The translations under genes were made by a program, and so were the position numbers. 36,132 nt of DNA, taken from a virus. Under the pieces are notes generated by a model, which worked only from the letters and a program-made list of their open reading frames with translations, made no database searches and was not told where the DNA came from. The stretch is taken from positions 1 through 36,132 of IMG/VR virus record IMGVR_UViG_3300042691_041564. One strand, 5' to 3'. This document shows positions 25,401 through 31,697 of this stretch, piece after piece. Each line of letters starts with the position of its first letter. The stretch's first letter is position 1.

Positions 25401-26444
25401 GATGCGGTGCGCCAGGATCGCGCGGTTTATGACTTGCCACCCGGCGAACCGCGCCCTGCGTCCTTGTCCACGCCGACCGTGTTTGGCGCGCCGGATGTGC
25501 TGCTGCTGGACCTGCCACAGTTGCGCGAAGATCAGCCTGCGCATCGGCCCATGGTCGCGGCGCAGGCCAAACCATGGCCCGGCGAGATTGCCGTCTACCG
25601 CAGCGCCGCAACGGATGGCTTTGCGCTGCTGACGACCTTTGGCACCCGGGCACGCATGGGTGTGCTGGCGGCGGACTTCTTTGCCGGGCCGGTCTCGCGC
25701 TTTGATCTGGGCAATGCGCTGGTCGCCGATCTCTATTCCGGCACCTTGGAAAGCGTCACGGACCTAACGCTGCTGGGCGGAGCCAATGCGCTGGCAGTCG
25801 AAACCGGCGCTGGGCAATGGGAAATCGTCCAGGCGGGCGCGGCCGAGTTGATCGCGCCCGGCCGCTATCGGCTCACCCGATTGCTGCGCGGCCAGCGTGG
25901 GACCGAAGGTGCGATGGTCAGCATGGTGCCGAGCGGCGCACGCGTCGTGGTTCTCGACACTGCCGTGGCCTCCTTGCCGATCTCCGAAGTCGATCTGGGT
26001 CTGCCTTGGAACTGGCGGATCGGTCCTGCATCAAAACCAGCCAGCGACGAGACCTTTGTCGCAACCAGCTTCACCCCGGAAGGCGCTGGGCTGCGGCCGT
26101 TTTCGGTGGCCCATGTCGAACAGCCTTGGCGCACTGCCCGCAGCCCCGGCGACCTCACGATCCACTGGACGCGCCGGTCGCGGTCATTGGCCGCTGATAC
26201 GTGGGGCGCTGGCGACGTGCCCTTGGCCGAGGACAGTGAGGCCTATCAGGTCGACATTCTGGATGGGTCAGTTGTCAAGCGATCCTTGACGACTGCCACA
26301 ACCAGCGCCCTCTACACCGCCGCCCAGCAGACCACCGATTGGGGGGCGCCTCTCGGACCTGGCCAATCCCTCGCCATCCGCATCTACCAGCTCTCCGCCC
26401 TGATCGGCCGGGGTGCTGGGCGATCCGTCACCCTCAGTTTCTGA
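22473..26444 (+). CDS. Tail tip host-specificity 'megatron' with GTA TIM-barrel domain
   Basis: 1323 aa. A glycine-rich hydrophobic N-terminus (AIGGAFGGAILGFSGAAIGG, about 8-40) is followed by VIPRLFGRMRIGGNIIWATD and TEYLYFASFAIALCEGEITG, as in phage tail tip proteins. The centre (about 440-720) is the GTA TIM-barrel-like domain: LHYAHLCKAAGGVDAFLIGS, GYAADWSEYFGHHP, FIGIDNYMPLSDLRDG and PIWFTELGCPAIDRG. A Phage-tail_3-like region follows (about 760-930). It forms the central tip that contacts the receptor and pierces the outer membrane. The TIM barrel looks glycosidase-derived, and acidic residues in DWSEYFG and FTELGCP sit where catalytic acids would be. Confidence 0.96.
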   Translation: MATLVLGAVGSAIGGAFGGAILGFSGAAIGGFIGSTIGSVVDNWIVSSLAPAQRIEGARLDSLRITSSTEGAVIPRLFGRMRIGGNIIWATDFREEVNTTSQGGGKGSGPKVTTTEYLYFASFAIALCEGEITGIGRVWADGKAMDMTGVTWRWYPGDEVQSPDPFIAAKMGAANTPGYRGTAYVVFEELNLSAFGNRLPQISFEVFRPLADPDTAEGLVKAVTMIPASGEFTYATAPVKKSTGSGGATVAENLNAITDTADIVVALDRLQSLAPAVESVSLVVAWFGDDLRTGNCKVRPGVEVAAKTTTPSAWVVNGVARADAFLVSRDVEDRPVYGGTPADFAVVQAIQEMKARGLRVTFYPFLLMDVPPGNTKPNPYSANAATAGQPSFPWRGRITCSPAAGFAGSVDKTATAATQVSALFGTATPANFSVSGTTVSWTGPFGEWSLRRMILHYAHLCKAAGGVDAFLIGSEMPGLTTIRSGASTYPAVTAFKSLAADVRSILGAGPKVGYAADWSEYFGHHPADGSSDVFFHLDPLWSDANINFIGIDNYMPLSDLRDGFDHADAALAPAIYDRTYLQSNITGGEGFDWFYASALDRTAQNRTPITDGAVAKPWVFRFKDLRAWWQNPHFNRPGGVESGTQTAWVPQSKPIWFTELGCPAIDRGTNQPNVFFDPKSSESFTPYFSRGWRDDAIQRAYLEATYLFWDAAANNPTSSVYGARMVHVPECAAWTWDARPYPFFPELTDVWTDGPNWRLGHWLTGRLGAVSLAALVRHLCLRAGMPEELIDVTGLWGAVEGYVISALEAPRASISTLARHFGFDAVESEGRIKFLMRGRIASATVTPDSMVAPASAQGDVMELTRAQETELPQALKWQVARADEDYDAAQVEARRITVDTTRIASESFPMAIPPEEAERRCRRALMEAWVGRESAVFRLPPSRLALDPCDVILLDHDGRLTEMRLVSIADSDLRSVDAVRQDRAVYDLPPGEPRPASLSTPTVFGAPDVLLLDLPQLREDQPAHRPMVAAQAKPWPGEIAVYRSAATDGFALLTTFGTRARMGVLAADFFAGPVSRFDLGNALVADLYSGTLESVTDLTLLGGANALAVETGAGQWEIVQAGAAELIAPGRYRLTRLLRGQRGTEGAMVSMVPSGARVVVLDTAVASLPISEVDLGLPWNWRIGPASKPASDETFVATSFTPEGAGLRPFSVAHVEQPWRTARSPGDLTIHWTRRSRSLAADTWGAGDVPLAEDSEAYQVDILDGSVVKRSLTTATTSALYTAAQQTTDWGAPLGPGQSLAIRIYQLSALIGRGAGRSVTLSF

Positions 26445-26455
26445 AAGCGGCCTCC

Positions 26456-28378
26456 ATGTCCGACATCACCACCCACCTCCTGCTGCCCTACATCCTGGCA
26501 TCGCAGGCCCAAAAGCATGTCACCCACAATGAAGCGCTGCGGCTGCTGGACGCGATGGTGCAGCTGTCGGTCCTCGACCGCATCCTCACCGCCCCACCAG
26601 TCAGCCCGACCGATGGCGACCGACATATCGTGGCATCGGGCGCGACAGGCCTCTGGGCAGGCTGGGATTTGAACGTGGCCTTCTGGGTCGATGGGGTCTG
26701 GATGCGGCTGGTGCCCCGCCCGGGTTGGTTGGCGTGGATCGCGGCAGAACAGATGTTTCTGGTCTGGAATGGGTCGTCCTGGGATTCGGTCGGCGAACCG
26801 GTTGATGTGTCGGATGCCATCTTTAGTCTGGTGAACGAGGCCGATCCGACCAAGAAGGCGCTGTTCTCGCTGTCCGGGATCACTAGCGGCACGACCCGGA
26901 CCTTCACCCTGCCAAACACCTCGTCGGAACTGGCGATCCTCGCGGGCACTCAGACCTTCAGCGGCAGCAAGACCTTCTCCGGCACTCTGACCGCCTCGGG
27001 CACCGTCACGGTTTCGGCGGCCGCGGCCACCATCGGCACGGCGACGACGACCGCCACCTACGGCATGGGCACTGGAGCCACGACCACCGGCGTCACCAAG
27101 ACTGTGAACCTCGGCACCGGCGGCGCATCCGGATCGACAACGGTTGTCAACATCGGGTCGGCCACAGCTGGGGCGGGCGGGACAACGGTCATGAATACGC
27201 CCACGGTGACCTTCGCCAATGCAGTGACACAGGTCGGCATGCCGCAGGCGAACCTGACCGCTCAGCTTCTGGGCCTTGGTGGGGCGACGGCCGACAGCTT
27301 CAACCGCCTGTCGATGAACACGCCTGCGGTGCTCTTGAACAACGCAGGCGCGGGGATCGAAGCCACTGTCAACAAGGCGGCTGCCGGGAATGACGCCGCC
27401 TTCGCCTTCAAGACCGGGTTCTCGGTTCGGGCTCTGATAGGCCTTCTCGGCAACGACAACTTCAGCTTCAAGGTCAGCCCGAATGGGTCGACGTTCTTCG
27501 ATGCCATTGTGGTCGACCGGACCAATGGCCAGGTGGAACTGCCGCAGCCAACCGTGCTGCCGGGGCTGAATGCGGCTCCGGCCCCACCACCCTCGGGCAA
27601 GACCTCGGTCTACGCCCGCAACCGCGCTGGGGCCCCATGGATCGACGTGATGCGGCCCTCAGGACGTGACTTTCCGCTGCAGCCGCATTTCGGGGTGAAC
27701 AGGATTGCCAACTGGTCGCCTTCGATCACGACCACGATCACCACCGAGGGTCTGCCTATCACCAACGTCGGCACCGTGTCGCACCCGACGCTGGCCGCCA
27801 CCAACCTCGCCGCCAGCATGCGGCGCTGGCGTCTTACCTCGGCTGCGGTGGTGGATTCGGTCGCCGAACAGCGCTCGGCCGGGTGGGCATGCTGGCGTGG
27901 CAATGCGGCCGGATTGGGTGGCTGGACCTATGTCACGCGGATTTCGCTGACCACTCTGCAGGCGACCGGCATGGGCTTCTTCGGTCTTTACGGCTCAATC
28001 GCCGCGCTGGCCGTCAACCTGACGCTGGCTGCGGCGATCAATGCGGTCGGCATCGGTTTCCAGCGCGGCACCCATGCCAACTGGCAGCTGGTCACCAATG
28101 ACGGCACCGGCGCGCCGACCTTGACCGACATGGGCGCGCCCTTCGGTATCGCACTGGGTGGCGTGCTGACCCTATTCATCGCCGCGCCACCCAATGGAAC
28201 ATCAGTGTGGGTGCGGGCGGTGAACGAAGTCACCGGCGCGGTCTTTGAGCAGGAGATCACAACCGACCTGCCCGCCAACACGCAATTCCTCTCGCCGCGC
28301 CTTTACCTGAACACCGGCGCGACTGCCGCCGCCGTGGCCTACGACTGCGCGGGCCTCTATCTCGAAACGGACTATTGA
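26456..28378 (+). CDS. Tail fibre protein with N-terminal DUF2793 domain
   Basis: 640 aa from the ATG at 26456; the frame extends upstream over the megatron end but without an initiation signal. Residues 5-115 match DUF2793 (LPYILASQAQKHVTHNEALR, GDRHIVASG, MFLVWNGSSWDSVG), the fibre-attachment module common in Rhodobacterales phages. Residues about 165-255 are Gly/Thr/Ser-rich short repeats (ATYGMGTGATTTGVTKTVNL, GSTTVVNIGSATAGAGGTTV) typical of trimeric beta-helical fibre shafts. The C-terminal 300 residues, mixed beta-type, probably bind the host receptor. This region is the most likely determinant of host range. Confidence 0.9.
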   Translation: MSDITTHLLLPYILASQAQKHVTHNEALRLLDAMVQLSVLDRILTAPPVSPTDGDRHIVASGATGLWAGWDLNVAFWVDGVWMRLVPRPGWLAWIAAEQMFLVWNGSSWDSVGEPVDVSDAIFSLVNEADPTKKALFSLSGITSGTTRTFTLPNTSSELAILAGTQTFSGSKTFSGTLTASGTVTVSAAAATIGTATTTATYGMGTGATTTGVTKTVNLGTGGASGSTTVVNIGSATAGAGGTTVMNTPTVTFANAVTQVGMPQANLTAQLLGLGGATADSFNRLSMNTPAVLLNNAGAGIEATVNKAAAGNDAAFAFKTGFSVRALIGLLGNDNFSFKVSPNGSTFFDAIVVDRTNGQVELPQPTVLPGLNAAPAPPPSGKTSVYARNRAGAPWIDVMRPSGRDFPLQPHFGVNRIANWSPSITTTITTEGLPITNVGTVSHPTLAATNLAASMRRWRLTSAAVVDSVAEQRSAGWACWRGNAAGLGGWTYVTRISLTTLQATGMGFFGLYGSIAALAVNLTLAAAINAVGIGFQRGTHANWQLVTNDGTGAPTLTDMGAPFGIALGGVLTLFIAAPPNGTSVWVRAVNEVTGAVFEQEITTDLPANTQFLSPRLYLNTGATAAAVAYDCAGLYLETDY

Positions 28379-28388
28379 AGGGACCATC

Positions 28389-28697
28389 ATGACCGAACGC
28401 ACCACCATCCTGCAGGAGGTCGGCCAGGCCTTCCGCGAAAACGGCCTGACCGCAGCTATCACCGCGCTGGTCGGTGGTTCTCTGGCCATCGCCGCCACCG
28501 TCACCCGCAAGGCATTCACCAATGAAGCGATGCTGGAGCGGCTCGACCGGGAACTGCACCTCGAACGCGAGCGAACCGACAAACAGCGCGCAGATGACCG
28601 CAAGGCCGATGCCGACCGGCTGGAACGCATCGAGACCGACATCCGCGCCATGCGGGACGTGATGTTCGAGGCCTTCCAGCGCGGCCGCACCGACTGA
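28389..28697 (+). CDS. Membrane-anchored coiled-coil protein, lysis-region candidate
   Basis: 102 aa. One hydrophobic stretch (LTAAITALVGGSLAIAATVT, about 20-39) is followed by a long charged helix likely to form a coiled coil (LERLDRELHLERERTDKQRA to about 90). It resembles XhlA-type haemolysin/holin helpers and class II holin-like small proteins in outline, but no family is certain. AAGGGA precedes the ATG. It is the last gene before a Rho-independent terminator and may act in lysis or as a structural membrane protein. Confidence 0.6.
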   Translation: MTERTTILQEVGQAFRENGLTAAITALVGGSLAIAATVTRKAFTNEAMLERLDRELHLERERTDKQRADDRKADADRLERIETDIRAMRDVMFEAFQRGRTD

Positions 28698-28730
28698 CGA
28701 TCACCACACACCACTACGTCGATCCACCCC

Positions 28731-28755
28731 ACCCGCCCCCGAGGCGGGTTTTTTG
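28731..28755 (+). terminator. Rho-independent terminator of the late operon
   Basis: ACCCGCC (28731-28737) pairs with GGCGGGT (28743-28749) across a 5-base loop, followed by a run of six T (28749-28754). The 33 bases from the preceding stop to the stem contain no gene. It separates the virion operon from the endolysin gene, which begins 31 bases further on with its own strong AAGGAG. Confidence 0.9.
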
Positions 28756-28786
28756 TTGCCCGAGGCCGGGCTAAAGGAGCGTTTTC

Positions 28787-29440
28787 ATGTCCACCGACCA
28801 GACCGACGCCATCCGCTTGATCCAGAGCGGGTTGAACAAACTGGGCCACAGCCCGGGTGCCATCGACGGCCAATGGGGTGTCCGCACCGCACGGGCGCTG
28901 AAGCAATTGCTGTCTGCAAATGGACGGTCGGCCGCCTTGGCCCCATCCGGCCCGCTGCCATGGATCACCGAGGCGAAAACAGCGCTGGGCCGCAACGAAG
29001 CGCGCGACCGATCTTGGCTGATGGACTGGCTGAAGCGTGATGGCCGCTCCTTGGGCGACCCCAGCAAGAACCCGTGGTGCGGCGACTTCGTGGAAACTTG
29101 CATCCGCATGGCCCTGCCGGATGAGCCGCTTCTCGGCGCGCTGGGCACCAATCCCTATTGGGCGCGCAACTGGCTGCTCTTCGGGCAGGAGACCAAACCC
29201 GTCACAGGTGCTGTGCTGATCTTTGAGCGCGGTTCCGGCGGCCACGTCGGATTCGCGGTCGGCCAGGATGACACGCATCTCTACGTGCTGGGCGGCAACC
29301 AGTCCGACGCCGTCACCATCGCCCGCATCGCCAAGTCACGCCTTCTGGGCGCGCGCTGGCCCGCGACCTTTCCGCCCCGCCCCCAACGCCTGCCGACCAT
29401 GAAGCCGGGCGAATTCCTCGCAACCACCAATGAAATCTGA
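28787..29440 (+). CDS. Endolysin: peptidoglycan-binding domain plus TIGR02594/CHAP-like peptidase
   Basis: 217 aa. Residues about 5-45 form a peptidoglycan-binding domain (AIRLIQSGLNKLGHSPGAID, WGVRTARALKQLL). Residues 60-185 form a cysteine peptidase of the TIGR02594 type: C98 in NPWCGDFVETCIR, H153 in GGHVGFAVGQD and N171 in VLGGNQSDAV are the expected catalytic triad. There is no signal peptide, so a holin must let it reach the wall. AAGGAG is seven bases upstream. It is separated from the tail genes by a terminator and so could be timed independently. Confidence 0.93.
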   Translation: MSTDQTDAIRLIQSGLNKLGHSPGAIDGQWGVRTARALKQLLSANGRSAALAPSGPLPWITEAKTALGRNEARDRSWLMDWLKRDGRSLGDPSKNPWCGDFVETCIRMALPDEPLLGALGTNPYWARNWLLFGQETKPVTGAVLIFERGSGGHVGFAVGQDDTHLYVLGGNQSDAVTIARIAKSRLLGARWPATFPPRPQRLPTMKPGEFLATTNEI

Positions 29441-29453
29441 ACTGGAGACCACC

Positions 29454-29627
29454 ATGCTGAAACCTGCAATCCTCGCCCTCATCCGCCAAATCCTGACCGT
29501 CGCGGGCACCGCGCTGGTCGCCAAGGGCTACGTTCAAGCCTCCGATATCGAGCCAGTCATCGGCGCGCTGCTGACCATTGGGTCGGTCGTTTGGTCGGTC
29601 GCCGACAAGAGAGTGAGGTCGAACTAA
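29454..29627 (+). CDS. Small holin-like membrane protein
   Basis: 57 aa from the ATG at 29454, six bases after GGAG; the longer frame from 29430 overlaps the endolysin end. Two hydrophobic segments (about 5-20, LALIRQILTVAGTALV; about 33-50, VIGALLTIGSVVWSV) are joined by a short loop (KGYVQASDIEP), ending in a basic KRVRSN. This fits a two-helix class II holin similar to the Pam3-gp28-type putative holins. It would release the endolysin by forming membrane holes. It lies 13 bases after the endolysin stop. Confidence 0.75.
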   Translation: MLKPAILALIRQILTVAGTALVAKGYVQASDIEPVIGALLTIGSVVWSVADKRVRSN

Positions 29628-29763
29628 GGGACACTCGCCCCTCCGGCTTGAGTGAGGCACCGAAATCGCTGCCCACGTTGGAAACACCATACCAGCGGTA
29701 CGTCTTGCCACTTGGTCTTTTTCGACGTATATTCCGCCAAACTTCATGTCGAAGGGCGATACG
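29628..29763 (+). promoter_or_regulatory. Promoter of the accessory two-gene unit
   Basis: TTGCCA at 29705-29710 and TATATT at 29728-29733 are separated by exactly 17 bases, a strong sigma70-type promoter. Transcription would start near 29740. The Shine-Dalgarno AAGGG (29752-29756) with a 7-base gap then points to the GTG at 29764. The rest of the interval has no gene. Confidence 0.7.
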
Positions 29764-30483
29764 GTGAGTGAAGCAGATATTTTGAATGTCCTGCAACGAG
29801 ATCTTCCAGAGCCCTTCCTGGTCTCGCTGCAGGATGGTCTTCGTGGCGAGTACTCAAAGGCTTACGATGACGTAGCTAGCCCACCGGGTGGTTTCGTTGT
29901 TCCTCGTCCAAGTTCGGAATGGGATAAAGTCGATCTGCGCGTCGTGCGTAGCGCGCGTAGGAGCAACGGGATGCGTGCTCTGATGCGCGCGTGTGGAGAG
30001 CATGGCGCTCCGTTTCAGGTCAAGACACTGGCCTGCAACGGTCAAGCCATCGTGGTTGGGCAGGTTGGCCAGCTGTTGATCATAACCGAGCCGATTGACA
30101 GCCTTTTGTCTCGCCCTGATCAGGCCGCATACAAAGCTGATCTTGCGGCTTCGCATTTCTCGATCCGGCAACTTGAGATGGACCTTGGGGATGGCTGGAG
30201 ACAACGTATTGACGCTCGGAACACCATCCTAGTCGTCGTTCAACATGGGATGCGGATAGGCGGCTTCAACCGTCGTGACACCGCGCTCGAGATGATGCGG
30301 GTTGTCGTCCCCGATGCTTCATTCGGCTCATGGCTGATCAAGGCGAACGTGATGAACGGTGAGCTGGGCGCCATGCTCGACTGGTCGACGTTCGACAAAA
30401 CAAAGACGGCGCGCCCGACACAGGAAGATCGCGTTGTTGTGACGCTCAAGAAAAACTTGGGAGAGAGAGCCTTTGAACAATGA
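29764..30483 (+). CDS. Unknown 239-aa partner of the XRE-ImmA/IrrE protein
   Basis: 239 aa from a GTG at 29764 (SEADILNVLQRDLPEPFLVS). An ATG at 29746 would lie only about six bases from the predicted transcript start and has no ribosome binding site. I recognise no domain. The protein is mixed alpha/beta with a central SNGMRALMRACGEHGAPFQV and a hydrophobic QAIVVGQVGQLLIITEPI. The C-terminal third includes NGELGAMLDWSTFDKTKT. Its ATGA overlap with the next gene makes a coupled pair, so it is a candidate substrate, toxin or regulator of the metallopeptidase. The lower GC of the pair relative to the virion genes suggests separate acquisition. Confidence 0.8.
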   Translation: MSEADILNVLQRDLPEPFLVSLQDGLRGEYSKAYDDVASPPGGFVVPRPSSEWDKVDLRVVRSARRSNGMRALMRACGEHGAPFQVKTLACNGQAIVVGQVGQLLIITEPIDSLLSRPDQAAYKADLAASHFSIRQLEMDLGDGWRQRIDARNTILVVVQHGMRIGGFNRRDTALEMMRVVVPDASFGSWLIKANVMNGELGAMLDWSTFDKTKTARPTQEDRVVVTLKKNLGERAFEQ

Positions 30484-31628
30484 AACGCGTAGAAGGATTC
30501 ATCTGCGGGCGCCTGACACAAGCTCGTGAAGCTCGGGGGCTTACCAAGACTGCGTTGAGCGGCATGCTGGATATTTCGTCCAATGCCTTGTCTGCACTTG
30601 AGGCGGGCGAATCCCTTCCGCGGCAAGACACGTTCGATGCTATTGTTGAGAAAACTGCATTCCCGAGGCAGTTCTTCATGCGGCCCTTGCCGCCGCCCAT
30701 GAGCGGTCCGGTTTTCTGGCGGCGGCAGGCATCTGAGCCGCTGCGGTCGCAAAACAAAACTGCACAAAGGATCGAATGGGCAGCAGAAGCCTTCGATATC
30801 TTGTCAGAGTTTGTTGACTTCCCAAAGCTCAAGCTTCCGCATCAGGATGATTGGCCGACGAATTGGGCCGCCGTATCGAATGAACGGATTGAGGACTTTG
30901 CTGATTACTGCCGCAGCGTTTGGGGGATCGGATCCTATCCGATCCCAGACATGTGTTTGGCTCTGGAAAACATCGGCATCCCAGTACTCGCTTTCGAGAT
31001 CGAGAACGAAAAGCAATCGGGGTATTCGCGATGGGCAGACCACATTGCTCGACCAATCGTCGGCGTGAACACCCTCGAGTCATCCGCTGTCCGGATGCGG
31101 TTCAATCTTGCGCATGAACTTTATCATGTGCTCGCGCATTTCGGCACGGTTGCAGAAAAGGAAGTACGCCACGCGCAAACATACCAGGCGATTGAGAAGC
31201 AAGCGCACAGGTTCGCGGCCGCGCTTCTTTTTCCGCGTGACGCATTTCTGAAAAATGTGCGTTACCCCTCACTTGAGGAGTTTGCTTCACATAAGCAGGA
31301 GTGGGGAATTTCGATCCTCGCTCAAATCAGGCGGGCACAGGATTTGGGAGTATGTGACCCGGAATGGGCCCGTGCTTTGAATATGCGCGCGTCAAAGAAT
31401 GGTTACCGCGGGAAGCGAGGCGAACCATTTGACAAGGAAATGCCGCTAGAAAGGCCCCGCATGCTGCGCCGGGCTGTTGAAGCGATTGAATCCGGAAGTG
31501 AGTTGTTGCTGGAACAAGCCCGGCAGCGACTGTCGCTGCCACGCATCGGAGAAATTGAGATTTTCGGGCGGCCCTTGGCTGCATCGGGCTCAAACGTGGT
31601 GCAGCTGAAGCCAGTGGAAATCAACTGA
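30480..31628 (+). CDS. XRE helix-turn-helix plus ImmA/IrrE metallopeptidase
   Basis: 382 aa. Residues about 8-60 form an XRE-type helix-turn-helix (RLTQAREARGLTKTALSGML, then SSNALSALEAGESLP). The peptidase domain has the zinc motif HELYH (212-216) in RFNLAHELYHVLAHF and the downstream glutamate E239 in AIEKQAHRFAAALLFP, the usual third ligand. In mobile elements such as ICEBs1, ImmA cleaves the partner repressor to switch the element on; other fused versions act in toxin-antitoxin or stress circuits. Here the DNA-binding and protease parts are in one chain, and the coupled upstream gene is the likeliest target. The C-terminal 70 residues are variable, helical and arginine-rich. Confidence 0.92.
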   Translation: MKRVEGFICGRLTQAREARGLTKTALSGMLDISSNALSALEAGESLPRQDTFDAIVEKTAFPRQFFMRPLPPPMSGPVFWRRQASEPLRSQNKTAQRIEWAAEAFDILSEFVDFPKLKLPHQDDWPTNWAAVSNERIEDFADYCRSVWGIGSYPIPDMCLALENIGIPVLAFEIENEKQSGYSRWADHIARPIVGVNTLESSAVRMRFNLAHELYHVLAHFGTVAEKEVRHAQTYQAIEKQAHRFAAALLFPRDAFLKNVRYPSLEEFASHKQEWGISILAQIRRAQDLGVCDPEWARALNMRASKNGYRGKRGEPFDKEMPLERPRMLRRAVEAIESGSELLLEQARQRLSLPRIGEIEIFGRPLAASGSNVVQLKPVEIN

Positions 31629-31652
31629 AGGTCATCGGCAGAAGGTTAGTCT

Positions 31653-31678
31653 GGCATGGGCACAATTGTGCACATGCC
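31653..31678. repeat. 26-bp near-perfect palindrome between convergent genes
   Basis: GGCATG, one base, GCACAATTGTGC, one base, CATGCC: two-fold symmetric about 31665/31666 with only the single pair at 31659/31672 not matching. It lies between the stops of the ImmA/IrrE gene and mcrC. No T-run follows on either strand, so it is either a bidirectional transcript end of unusual type or a dimer-binding operator. Confidence 0.65.
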
Positions 31679-31697
31679 GGGCACTTACCACTGCCGG

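Noticed and set aside
24624-25544. 306-aa minus-strand frame within the megatron gene
   Set aside because: Shadow of a gene with continuous GTA megatron similarity; no start signal.
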